Assembly (NCBI GenBank): GCA_003117195.1 | Contig: BDSI01000176.1 | Location: forward strand, 1 to 64,000 | DNA length: 64,000 nucleotides | Source: Eudorina sp. 2006-703-Eu-15 | Lineage: Eukaryota > Chlorophyta > Chlorophyceae > Chlamydomonadales > Volvocaceae | Reading direction: 5' to 3' | Shown here: positions 53,169-64,000 of the stretch, piece by piece | Layout of the letters: each line of letters starts with the position of its first letter | Numbering within the stretch: position 1 is the stretch's first letter | The notes under the pieces: model-generated | Seen by the model: the letters and a program-made list of their open reading frames with translations, nothing else | Database searches by the model: none | What the model was told of the DNA's origin: nothing | Program-made: the position numbers and the translations under genes

Positions 53169-56100
53169 CACTGATAACTGTTGTACGGCAGCACGCCCTG
53201 CTGCTGGCTCATGCCCGCCCGCCATCGGCGGTACGCCCATGACGTGGACCGTACCTAATAGAATACGTAAAGAGTCAAAACATTTCAGTTGAATAAATTT
53301 AATTTTGTTAGGGCAACTTGGTCAATATTAGAGGAGGTGTCCTGGTTCACGTTTGGATTTCTGTATGATGCTCCTAAATAATGCGGGACGTATATTCGAG
53401 ATACAGTCGGTGCATGACCAAGTTGTTACTTCTTGTATACACAATTGTTTGCGAGGTATGCGGGCGTTGACTTCACTTTGTACTTCTGCTGTATTGCACT
53501 AACACAGTGCGCCGTCCTCCTCCGCCATTCAACACGGTGACCAATTTTGGCCTCGTAACAAACGATAGAACCGTAAGAACTGGCAGTCGTTCGCTTATTC
53601 AAATAGTTTGAGAACGTAAATGTCCTCGCTTGCAGCAGTTCGTTACTTTTCAGTGCTATCCAGCAATAATTAGTTCAAACTAGCTCGCAATAATACCTAC
53701 AGAGATTAACACGGTACCGCATGATTTGACTGAAGCAGTCCTACAACAATTGCTCCGATACAGCACACCGTGTTCGCATATTTAGTGTAAGTGCAATGTA
53801 CATCACGTTAAACGTAACATGCCATAAATGATGTTCGGGATAACACTGACCCTAGCTGGCCCAGCTTGCTTATGACGTGCAGAATTCCCCATCCTTCCCA
53901 ATCCGTTGTGTACCGTATCATGACTGTGTTTCCTGTAAGTCTTCAACATTATAGTCGACTTCAGGTGTACTGCACGAGAAGGAAAGGCGAAACACAACTG
54001 CACGACGCGGCACATATCGAAAAAACACTCGCCACGAAAGATGGTGCGCCTGGCCACGGCCTGGCAGAGGCCGGCAGTGAATATCGCGTAGGAGATCAGT
54101 GACAGGAGAGCAATTCGAGGCCAAGGGTGGTGGACACGTGTCAACAGTGCCTATACGGGGGACCAAGTACTTTGCGTGGGCCGGGAGGTCCTCGACCCGG
54201 GGATCAACAACTGGTGGTACATCCGGCTGGCAGGGGCTTGCAGGGGTGCGCGTCAGCGGCTGGGGCAACAGCTCTGTACGGCTCCAAGGCTGCCGTGCAA
54301 AGGTACGCAGCCGCTCAGGGATGGGGGGCCTCAGAAGACTCAGGCCCCTGATACCCCTTGTCTCGAATGCCGCCAATGTTCTCCCTCCTCTCTGCCACTC
54401 CCACGCAACAGCCAATCCTGCTCGGACGTGCCACAGCGCCTTCTTGGTCGCAACCAGATCCGACATAGCTACTCCAAACAGCGGTGCGCCCCGTAGTCCT
54501 ATCCGCGCACTCCCCATAGAACTCAACGCCTCTACAGCCACGACGTCCCAGACGCGCTCCGGAGTGGGAGGCAGCGCAGTGTCGAGTGAGTGGGACCACA
54601 AGGACGAGAGCGGGTGCATGGCTGGTGACCTTGTGGATGTCACTGCATGTCCCCTTTGCGCTCTGTAATGGATGTCCTTACGGGAATCGGTTGTAAACCA
54701 AAAGAACGTTCACCGTACAGGGGTGTACGACACCTGGTGGCGTCTCCGCAAGCCCTGTGTTGGATAATGTACGTAGGCCATGTGGGGCCAGGACGTAGGG
54801 GTCGCGCACGCGTTTCCCGTTTGAGTTGCAAAAACATGGAGTTCGGCGCAAACAAGCTCTGTCTGGGAAGCCGACGCCTCGCGGCGCCGTTGCTCCAACT
54901 CCTGAAGTCCTTGCATCGCCCAGCGGGTAATCCTTCCCTGTTGTGTGTATCTGGCCAGGCCTGTTTCGTGCCAAGCGCTGCAAAACCAGCCTCAGCGTTT
55001 TGACTGTCGCAGTGATCTCCCGCGTGTTGGAACGAACGGGGCGCCAGGGCGCTCTGTTCCCACGTGCTCGCCCAAGGGCGTATCGGGAAGTGCGCCCGTG
55101 CCTCTGATCCGTTGGTTCGCATTGGGCATGCGGCTGTGTTCCCTACAATGTCCATCTCTGCCGAGTTGCCAAACCCTCGCCAGACGTCCGTTGGCCATTG
55201 ATCAAGGCAGCCAAAAATCTGCAGCTCCAGTGACCTTGCCCTCCTTGCCGCACAGCAGCCTGCACACTGTCGTGTGGACGGGGTTTAAAGTCGCCTCTGC
55301 GCAGGCATTCAGGGCAATTATCCTCCGCGCGGACTCTCTGAACTCGCCTTCCTTATCGGTTCATGGGTTTTTCGAGTTCTGCCGAGTTTCGGGAGGTTGC
55401 CGTATTCCGGTTCCTGGTCTCCAAACCCACAGTTGCTTTGCCCTGTCGCTTGCGTAATCGGATTGAGTCGCTCCCCGTGTCCCTGTTCAAGTCTCTGCAT
55501 GCCCCACTCTCGCATTGCCGCTGTTGCTTTACACGTTATGGCCCGGTGCCCGGTGTGCAGCCTTGCAGTCCTCATTCTGAGCGCGCAATTCCATAAGAAG
55601 GTGCAACCACTTCACGCACCATCCCAAAGAACAAAATGCTCGCTTACACAGCCACTTCGTTACCCGCACCAGTGTAGGGTATGCACCAGTGCGGCTCTTC
55701 AAAATCACGGACGCAACATTTGGAGTAGGAAGTTTTCAGCAGATCTCAATGGCCGTATGCACTATAGCTCCGTTGCTTTACTATAACAATTGCCGCAGTC
55801 CCCCCAAGCGCGTGAAACTGCTGTGCGGTACTCATAACACTGTGATTTATGGTTTGACACGTAGCGGGCAGTCTAGTCGCGCAGCAAAAGCTAAGCGTGG
55901 AAGAGAGACACTGCTAAAGAACGGAGTCACAGCGGTTAACTTGTCGTACGGACCTCGGCAATTTGACTTTTCACGGAGTTTCCCTTCTGAAGTTGGGCTA
56001 AACCGTTTGGCATTGGCATGTATTAACAGCATATAGCAAACGATCATTAAAGCCTTATTTTTCCCGCCCTCTGAAAACCATCGCTGTTCTGACGTTAAGA

Positions 56101-56177
56101 TGCTTTACGTGAATCCGTCTTTCCTTGTATTCATGACATATTTATAGGTGTTCTAGGCCGTCAGGGAGACTGCTTGC
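53169..56177. other. Unassigned 3 kb before the kinesin gene
   Basis: No gene is supported. The stretch 53.3-53.8 kb is AT-rich and featureless. Around 54.1-54.66 kb, long open frames exist on both strands, including a plus-strand exon-like piece 54145-54300 (ALYGSKAAVQR before GTACGC), but no conserved motif is recognised. 55.68-56.04 kb has a weak plus-strand segment (RLFKITDATFGVGSFQ). The final part must contain the kinesin promoter. Confidence 0.35.
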
Positions 56178-59100
56178 ATGGATTCAAACTATTCAGTCGA
56201 CCTACACGATGACGGACTGTACCAGCAGGCGTCGGGGGCTGGGAGCACAAGTGAAAACTTCAAGGCATGTAGTGCATGGCGACGTAGGCTGATGGTGTGT
56301 GCTTCGCTGTGACCTGGGAATCCCAAGCAGGTTGTCGTCCGCATCCGGCCTCCGCTGTCACGGGAGCTGCGGGGAACGGGACTGCGAGCATACCAGTGCA
56401 CGACAGCTGTGGAGCCGGGCGATCGCAATGTCATCCTTTCGGAGAACTTGCCGGTACGTTCGTTGCATGTATACGGCAACAGCGGTCAACAGCTGATGGC
56501 TATGACGCAACACGGCCACGGGTTGAAACGTATGTGGCGTTCATTAAGCATTATTGCGATGCTTGCCCAGCAGTAAATTGCGTGTTTGGGCCTGGCAAAC
56601 TCCGCCCAGACCAAGCGTACCTCAACTCGTGCCTGCCGTTCAGGCTGTCATCAACCAGCAGGGCAGCATGGTGGCCGATGGGGGAGCGTTGTATAACACG
56701 TACAGGTAAGTTATACACGTCGGTAATTAGATTTGGTCTCAGTCTGCCCACGACAGCTGGGGTGGGCGGATCATGGTTATGGCAGGCGCTGCGGATTGGA
56801 GCTTGGCCTTGCATAACATCAGTAAAGCGCGATACCAAATGGCAGACCTGGAACGCCAGCGCTGCCCCTTAAGTGCCGTTCGCCTGTCCTTGTGTGTTGG
56901 GCCTCCAGAGCTTCCCGTCTTCAGTTAGACACGTGCTCACCCTTGTGTCGGCCTCTGTGCATCTGCATCCCCTTTCCCGCTTGTGGCCGGTCCCCCTCTT
57001 GGCCCCAATGAGCGCACCTCCGCTCCGCGCCAACGGATGTGTACTTGACTTGAAAATCCGAGCCGCGCTGCTGGTGTGGTGCGTGTATCAGGTTCACGTT
57101 TGACTGCGTGTACGATCAGCAGTGTCCCCAGGAGCTCGTTTACCGTCAGAGCGCCCAGCAGGTGGTGCTCTCCATTCTGCAGGTGCGGATATCAATCGGG
57201 GTGGTAGCCCTGTTTGACTGCGTCAGGTTGGGTGCTGGTCCAGATCCTCGGCAGTGTCGGGGGATGACAGCAACGTGCGCGGAACCGCTTGGGTATGCCA
57301 GGTGGGCGGCACGGCGCCAACTGCGCACTGGTCGCGTACAGACGCGCCTCCCGGTAGAAAAGCAGGCGGCCTGACATTAACCGTTAGCTGCGGGCCACGA
57401 AATCCTTGTTGGAAGAGTCCGTGTTTGCGCGAAATTGCGCCAACGGGTCAGGAGAAGTTCCAACGTGCTTTGGGTTAGGTCTCGTTACCAGCAGCGGTTG
57501 ATTGCGTTCGATTACGCGGACGGCCGTGCAGTGGGTGGGCCGCGAGAGTTCTGAATGCCGTGGTCTAGATGAGCAAGTCGTCCGTTTGTTTCGCATGGTT
57601 CACTGTGCAGGGCTACAACGCGGCGATAATTGCGTACGGCCAAACCGGCACGGGCAAGACCTACACTATGGAAGGCGCCATGGAGGTAGCGGCCGCAACG
57701 CGTGGGACTCTAAAGCATGCGCGCACTGCAGCAACCTACGGCAATGGGTTGCGCTTGGGGGCTGTGCACTCTTGGGGGTTTGGCTTGATTCCTTACTAGT
57801 CGGGAAGCAACCGGGACCCCTTGTCGGGTCCGGCGTCCTTCCGGATGCCGTGCCCGCCCTAAACAAGCCTACTGTCAGCGCAGTGCCATCGTCGAGCTTA
57901 CGGCGCCGACTCAGCGCGGTTGCAGACGAACTCATTCCCTCCCCTCGTCCCTCGACCTTGATGACCGGGATGTCACGACACACGCGGCTCCGAACCCCTG
58001 CAGGGCCCGGATCGCGGCATCATCCCGCGCACTGTGGAGGACATCTTCACGTACATCGTCAACGACCCCGAGCCATCCAGGTGCGGGCCGGGAGGCGTGG
58101 AAGGGGCGGGAGGCGTGGCAGGACGCAGAGGCAGAGCGCCAGCACGTCGCGATCAGACGCTGTGCTGCAGCGCTACGCACCGATCCACATTAAGACCTCA
58201 AACTGCTCTTCGCGGTGGGTGGTGCTATCTGACACGCAGGGAGCCCCGCGCAGCCCTCGCATGTGCACGAGCCGCTGGGCGTTGCGCGTCTCGTTCTTGG
58301 GTGTAAGACGGGGGACCGTAGTCGAACAGAATCAGGCGGGAGAGGGCGGCAAGTTCCACAAAGAAACCCGCGCGTCGTTTGTGTCGCGAGTGCAAGCCAG
58401 CAAGGATAACACCGCGCAGGGGGCGTGGGGGCGGATTCGGTGTTTCAGCGACCACCAGGCCTGCAAAGCGATGAACGGCTTGATGGGTCGGCGGCGTATC
58501 ACCGATGCCGAAGTACGTGTCGAAACCATAGCTTCCGTCTGGGGGCGCTTTTCCTCAATGTGAGCTACGGACAGTGTCGTCGTCGGTCCGATTGATAACC
58601 ATTCCGTTGGCCGCCCCACCTGCAGCAAGTACCTGGTGCGGTCGTCGTACCTTCAGATCTATAACGAGGTGTGAGGATGGGTATGGGAGGGAAGGGATGT
58701 TGCCCGGGCGACCGCGGGCCCGGGCCCCGATGGTTGGGCCACTTGGGAGGCCGAGTGTGAACCTCCGCTGCTGCCCGCTCATGGTGAGCATCGGGACGGG
58801 CCCCAGCCAGCGCCTTCGCCAGCCGCAACCCGGAGCACATCTGCGGACCTGTCCCAAACTGTCACGTGTGCGGGGCCCTGTGCAGGTGGTGTCGGACCTG
58901 CTCAAGCCCGAGCGCTCCTCGCTGTCCATCCGGGAGGACCGCCGGCGTGGTGTGTTCGTGGAGGGCCTCAGCGAGTGGGTGGTGCGCTCCCCGGCGGAGG
59001 TGTACCAGTTGATGCAGCGCGGCCAGGCGCTGGTGAGGCGCTCTGGGGAGTTGGGAACGGGGGGTCTGCAGTGGGGCCAGGCCCGCACCTGAGGGAGCGG

Positions 59101-62100
59101 GACGGGTTGGGAAGGTCTTGAAGTGCACGTGTAGCTGTCTATGTGCCTGTCTACTTGTCTGTGTGGGGGGGCGGCTCGCCTGCATTCCCGATGGGCTATC
59201 TACGCCAGCCGGAGTGCCAGGCGCACTCCAATGTCGCGTGTGTCGAATGCGGACGAAGTTGGAGCCGCACTCGACCTATGGATGCGAAGCGGAGGTAGCC
59301 GAGCCGCAATCCATCATGATGCAGCCGCTGCTCTGGTCGGGGCCTTGATTGCCACGTCCAGCACAAATGTCAGAGCCGGCTTGGTGGCCGTAGACCCAGC
59401 AAGAAACAGGAGAGACCGATGGGGAGCTGCTTGGCCGGCCAGCGCCCGGTGGCACGCCGCTCTGTTACAGCCTGTGCTTGCGTGCGATGTGGCCGGGGCC
59501 GTCGCCCCGCAGCAACGCAACCGGATACCTCACTCAGCCCCGTCCCTCGGTGGCCGTGTTGCATCGGCTGACCACGGGGCCGCACTTGACCTTGGCCCCG
59601 CCCCGCCGTCCTGTGCCTCCTGCTGTCCGGCCCGACCAGCGTGCCACCGGCGCGACCAAGCTCAATGAGGTGTCCTCGCGCTCCCACGCGGTGTGCGTGA
59701 TCATCGTGGAGAAGTGCACCACACCGACCGCCCCGGAGGACGGAAACGCAGGCAGGCGGGGGCTGCGCACCGCGGTCGGGGGAAGTATGCGGCTGAGCAC
59801 TTTCGTGAACATCGGGTGTCAAGGGGGTTACCTGCAGGTTTCACTCGGTGTCCAGTCCATGGGGGGTTCAAGCTATCCGTAAGGCGAGCGAGACAGCGGG
59901 CATGCGTAGTTGGGCGCTACCGGGCGGCCTGCCTGAGCAGATGGCCGTGGCCACCACATTGGGCGGATGCGAAAACGTCGCTGCCATCGGCGGAAAGAAA
60001 GGCCGCGCACAGAAAAGTGAATGTCACGCCAGATCCGTACTCCGGCGCCTCACGTTGTTAGACTCGCTTGGTAGCAATGCGTATGGCGTCGTGGCCGCGC
60101 ACCGCTGGGTCGAGGTGGGGTGTGGATGACTGCGTCTGCCGTGTGCTGCTTGCTGCGCACCGTAGGCGCTCCCTGGGCGCGGGCCAGCGCCAGCACCAAC
60201 GGAGCCGAAGGTGCCGTCCCCGCCATCCAATCCATAAAGGTAGGCCTGAGCCAACGTAGCGGACGCACGCATCTCGACCGTTATTCGGTGGCTACAACAT
60301 AACGGGATGCACAACAACACGGAGTGGCGAATTTCGTATTGATTTCCCGCCATGGAATTCAGGATCGGCAACGTCAAATCGCACTGCAGTCCATGGGCAC
60401 GCATTTCAGCCCAACACAATCCATTCACGCACCTCGTTTGTTTCCGCGTTTACAACTGCCACCGACGCTGTCCGTGTGCTGGCGGCTGCGTGGGCCCGGG
60501 AAGTGCTCGCCTGGATCGTTCGTTCTCGGAGCCAGGGTTGTCATGTATGCCTGCCCTCCCTTTCGCTGTATGTCAGTAAGACAGCGAAAGCGCAAAAGAG
60601 CGCCTCCTCTCCCCCCACCCACGCCCCGGCTGCCCCACCCCGGACGTTCCCAGGTGGGCAAGCTCAACCTGGTGGACCTGGCGGGCAGTGAGCGGGTGCA
60701 CGTGACGGGGGCCGTGGGGCGGCGACTGGAGGAGAGCAAGAAGATCAACGCGTCGCTGTCGGCCCTGGGTGAGTCGCCCCGTTCGGTGCGGCCCTCGGGT
60801 GGCGTTTGGGCGGGGAGCCTCACCCGTGATACCAACCCGAGCAGGCGGTGCCCAAGCAGCTGGCGCCGCTGTTAGAAAGCCAGATGAGATGCAGCACCGG
60901 GCTTGCTCAATTGAGGGCGAGACCCGTACTCCTAAACCACCCCTGCTCTTTTTTATCTGTCTGTCCGTCCGTCCGTCCTTCCACGCACCTCGGCGATCCT
61001 GACCTGTTCCTCCGCCATCTACCCCTCTGTGGCGTCCGTCCTCGCTCGCGTCCCTCGACCCAGGCAACGTCATCGCTGCGCTCACCGACCGGCGCGAGCG
61101 CTCGCACATCCCTTACCGCGATTCGAAGCTCACGCGGCTGCTGGAGGACTCGCTGGGCGGCAACTGCCGCACCACCATGATCGCCACCATCGCCCCCTCG
61201 CTGGAGGCCTACCAGGAGTCCCTCTCCACCCTCAAGTTCGCCAACAGGTGGGGCCGGCCGTCGCGCTGAGAGGTATTTGGGGGGTTAAAAAGAATAATAA
61301 CAGCCCAGACACACCCTGATCTTGGGGGCCCATCGCGGCGATTGGGAACCGCGACGTTCCGCACCGCCAGGAGGTACGGCAGGCGTTTGGCCCCGTGCAG
61401 CCGCAGATCCGCGTGCTGGTGCCCATACTGGCACCATGTCGTTCCTTATAATCCAGCTGCCGACTGGCAAGCCCACGATTCCAGCTGTGTCGTCCCGGTG
61501 TGTGCGCGTTGAGGCCGCCCGACCACACTGCTAGTGGTAACTAGCTAAGTAGCACCCAGTTCGTTGGATAGGGATGTGGCGACTGCGTGGCACGGGTAGG
61601 CACCCGTCACCCGAAGCGAATGTCTAACGCATTCCCGTCAGAGGCTGTTGGTTGCTGTGAGGATGATGAGCGGGGTCCCGGTCACTAAACCCTAGTTGTC
61701 CGCCTGTGCCCCCAGGGCCAAGAACATCCAGAACGAGGCGCACGTGAATGAGGACGTGGATCAGCGCACCCTGCTGCGGAAGTACGAGCGGGAGCTGCGG
61801 CGTCTGCGGGACGAGCTGGCGCGCAGGTCGCGGAACGTGGTGGACAAGCGCGCGCTGCTGGTGGTGGGTGGGCGGTGGGTGGTGGGTGGTGGACGCGGAG
61901 CGTATGGGCGTCGAGCGAGTGCGAAGCGGCGTCAATCCGGTTGCAAGTAGCCGTCCTAGAGGCGTGCGGATGGGCCTGCAGGTTTGCCGCTGCTTGAAAG
62001 GGTTTGGCCCCGCTGCGTGTCTACGGCGCAGGCTGAGGAACAAGCCAAGCGGGCGGAGGCGGACAAGCTGGCGGCCCTGACCGCGCTCCAGGTGTGTATT

Positions 62101-64000
62101 ATGGGGATGAGGAGCGGGGGAGGGAGGGACAGATGCCCCAAGAGGGTGTCGCGATGCGCTCATGTGCGCTTGTTGCCTTGCTGTACAGCCTTAGGGGCCG
62201 TGGACACCAGCATGGTGACGCGCAGCGCCCTAGGGACTGCCATGTGGTGTACCCACATCAGCTCCGGTGCACCAAGGGCCTTTGCCTCTGCATCGGCGTG
62301 AATATCAGCCACCACTATCAGCCAGGGCGCTTAGTGTTGCGGGACGGCTAAGCAGGGCAACACCGTCAGTCGCTTTGGGCGCGTCCTTAGCACCCGTGTG
62401 TGGATTCTGTCGCTCCCGGTCATTCTAGGCGGCAGCATGGCGATTGCCAGGGGGGGCATGTGGTCCTGGTGCTGCGAGCGGATGAGCGGGCCATCGGCTG
62501 CGGCCCAAGTGCTGTTGCTGATCCGTCGCTGTGGCTGCTGGCACTGCAGGAACGCAGCCGGGAATTTCTTCGGGAGAAGGAGGAGAAGCGCGCTTTGGAG
62601 CTCAAGATTCAGGTGGGGACAGGACAGCCAGCGCACGGCCGCCGTTCCGGAGGCCTTGTAACCCTTTCCCGCCTGCCCGCCGCCTTCCGCAGGCCATGCA
62701 AAGCCAGCTTCTGAGCGGCGGTTCCTCGGGGGCAGCGCTGCAGGAGGTGCCCGCGGTGCGGGCCATGCTGCAGCGGGAGGCGGCTCGGGTCAAAGGTGAG
62801 GCTTGTGCCTTGCGGACGCATCCCGGTCACCGTCTCAATCCCGGCCCGCCCTGGCCCATTCCAGTAGTGGCAAAGAGGCCGTGATGGAAGCGATATCTCA
62901 TGGGGTAGACCCGTCTCAACGCCGCTGGCCGCACCCGCAGCACACTCATAACAGGGCCAGCCGTATTGCAACAGCACACCCGACCGTGACGCTGTTGTCC
63001 TGTCGGGTCCACCCCTGCAACGTGTGCTGCAACACCCTGGTCAGACAGGCGCTAGGGACCCGTCCCCCGGTGTTCAACGCATCCCACCCATCCCCCGCCC
63101 CGCCAGAGCACTACGAGGCCCGCATTCGGGCTCTAGAGGCTGAGCGGCAGGACGCTGAGGGCAGCGCCTCGGCCGAAGTGGACCGCTACAAGCAGCTGCT
63201 GCTGAAGCAGCGGGACATCATGATCGCCCTCACGGCTCGACTCAACGAACGCGATGAGCGCATCAACAGCCTGCAGGTACGTCGACGCGCGATGACGTGC
63301 AGCTGCCCCCGCCGCCGCCGCGGGCGGGAAGGGCCCGTCGTCTTAAATCCCAAGATTATTCAAGAGTCGCATATGTAAAATTCCAGACGGATGTGACCGT
63401 GGGGGGAGCCTTTAAACACAACGGAAAAGCCTATGGCAGTGCAGCGGGACATTTGGTTGTGTGTTGGCAATCAGGCGGCAGCGGCTCCATCGCAACCCGC
63501 GCGGTCCCACTGAAAACACGGCATGTGCGGCGTGGTTGAATTTGTGCGTGCAGGAAGAGCTGGACGCGTACGACAGGTACCAGCGGCAGCTGGAGGACCA
63601 ACTGGACGCCAAGACTACGGAGCTCATCACCTTGCGGAAGGTACCGCCGGCTCGCGCACCACCCATATGTCGTTGCCTTCGAGGGTAGCCTTCCAAACGC
63701 TTTCGGGTCAAGGGAAGCAGCTTGTGAGGTCTGAGACCCCCATGTGAGCGGTGGGTTTCAGGCAATGGGCGCATGAAACGCACGATGGTATCTCGCACGG
63801 CCTGCTTCTGAGAGCACCCCGCGTGTTTGCTGAAGGGATACCTGCGTTTGTGTGTGTGTGTGTGTGTCCTCGCGAAGGCTGCTGTGGAGCACGCCGCCGC
63901 CTCTCCCGCGGGGCTCCGCGGCGTGGACCCCTCTGCGCTGCAGAGCGCCCTGGGTGACTGGGCGGGACAGGGCGGGGGCCCCGGCGGCCAGCCGCACCCG
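56178..64000 (+). CDS. Kinesin with N-terminal motor, 3' end outside the window
   Basis: Exons: 56178-56264, 56331-56453, 56644-56705, 57092-57182, 57611-57685, 58004-58080, 58626-58668, 58886-59032, 59640 to about 59840, about 60166-60239, 60654-60768, 61064-61247, 61716-61860, 62032-62091, 62550-62612, 62693-62795, 63107-63276, 63554-63640, 63878 to beyond 64000. The motor starts near residue 30 ([15 protein letters not shown]). The P-loop is GQTGTGKT (residues 131-138), switch I NEVSSRSH (about 244-251), and switch [10 protein letters not shown], followed by the alpha4 block [17 protein letters not shown] and [20 protein letters not shown]. The neck is [20 protein letters not shown], then heptad-rich coiled coil ([17 protein letters not shown] and exons to 63640). 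A plus-end-directed motor is implied by the N-terminal position. I cannot assign the kinesin family with confidence; the class resembles protist and ciliary kinesins. The exon 9/10 boundaries are approximate. Confidence 0.93.
56265..56330 (+). other. Candidate GC-AG intron in the kinesin gene
   Basis: Joining AAC TTC AAG to GTT GTC GTC gives [12 protein letters not shown], the expected kinesin start. This uses donor AAG/GCATGT and acceptor AAGCAG, in phase 0. A GT donor 30 bp downstream (ATG/GTGTGT) also keeps the frame but inserts ten residues and breaks the conserved [10 protein letters not shown] sequence. Confidence 0.7.
63848..63867 (+). repeat. (TG)n microsatellite next to a splice acceptor
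   Basis: About ten TG units lie directly upstream of the acceptor at 63877 in the kinesin gene, in the place of the usual polypyrimidine tract. Confidence 0.75.

Noticed and set aside
53918..54643. 241-codon minus-strand frame and a 189-codon plus-strand frame overlapping it
   Set aside because: Composition is ordinary, both strands are open at once, and no motif or splice structure is seen.
54640..55600. Possible LTR or retroelement body, suggested by TGTAATGG at its left edge
   Set aside because: I found no matching second LTR, no reverse transcriptase or integrase motif, and no target-site duplication in the window.
57502..58563. 353-codon plus-strand open frame inside the kinesin gene
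   Set aside because: It runs out of frame through kinesin exons and introns and contains no motif. The true exons 57611-57685 and 58004-58080 are in other frames.

Overview
This window is nuclear DNA of a green alga, most likely a volvocine (Chlamydomonas/Volvox-type) species. The evidence is intron-dense genes with GT-AG introns of about 100-600 bp, GC-rich exons inside less GC-rich introns and spacers, TGTAA as a candidate poly(A) signal, a (Ser-Pro4) hydroxyproline-rich wall protein, axonemal PG-repeat and kinesin genes, and a recognisable MBB1, a green-lineage chloroplast RNA factor. I see no bacterial, viral, tRNA, rRNA or CRISPR feature. The gene models below were joined by hand from splice sites, reading phase and family motifs. 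Most joints are phase-consistent; weak ones are flagged in the entries.

Layout from left to right. (1) Minus strand, about 0.55-6.2 kb: a secreted protein of a conserved beta-propeller-like/phytase-like family. (2) 6.2-8.4 kb: a spacer holding a ~540 bp imperfect inverted repeat that could fold into a long hairpin. (3) Plus strand, 8.4-18.25 kb: a large GAF-domain protein kinase whose catalytic loop is non-RD (HCD). (4) About 19.7-20.3 kb: a tentative minus-strand gene. (5) Plus strand, 20.4-25.7 kb: MBB1, an HAT/TPR-repeat chloroplast RNA-stability factor. (6) Plus strand, 26.37-26.75 kb: SEC61 gamma, complete in three exons. (7) 26.75-28.8 kb: a spacer with degenerate minus-strand coding-like segments. 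(8) Plus strand, 28.8-34.2 kb: an STPG2-like sperm-tail PG-rich repeat protein with about 12 PG motifs. (9) Plus strand, 36.2-38.3 kb: a secreted SGNH/GDSL-type hydrolase-like protein. (10) 38.3-41.1 kb: spacer. (11) Minus strand, 41.2-45.3 kb: a short oxysterol-binding-protein-related protein. (12) Minus strand, 47.8-52.5 kb: a secreted modular matrix protein with two copies of a three-module unit flanking a polyproline hinge. (13) Plus strand, 52.7-53.2 kb: a tentative tiny gene, head-to-head with the matrix gene. (14) Plus strand, 56.2 kb to the right edge: an N-terminal-motor kinesin followed by coiled coil, cut off by the window end.

The genes are independent nuclear loci rather than an operon. 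Their roles fall into a few groups: cilium and cytoskeleton (STPG2-like, kinesin), secretion and extracellular matrix (SEC61 gamma, the SGNH protein, the phytase-like protein, the matrix protein), signalling (GAF kinase), lipid transfer (ORP) and chloroplast gene expression (MBB1). The most unusual objects are the duplicated-unit matrix protein, the long hairpin at 7.63-8.17 kb, the inferred GC-AG intron opening the kinesin gene, and a short dispersed tail motif found three times.
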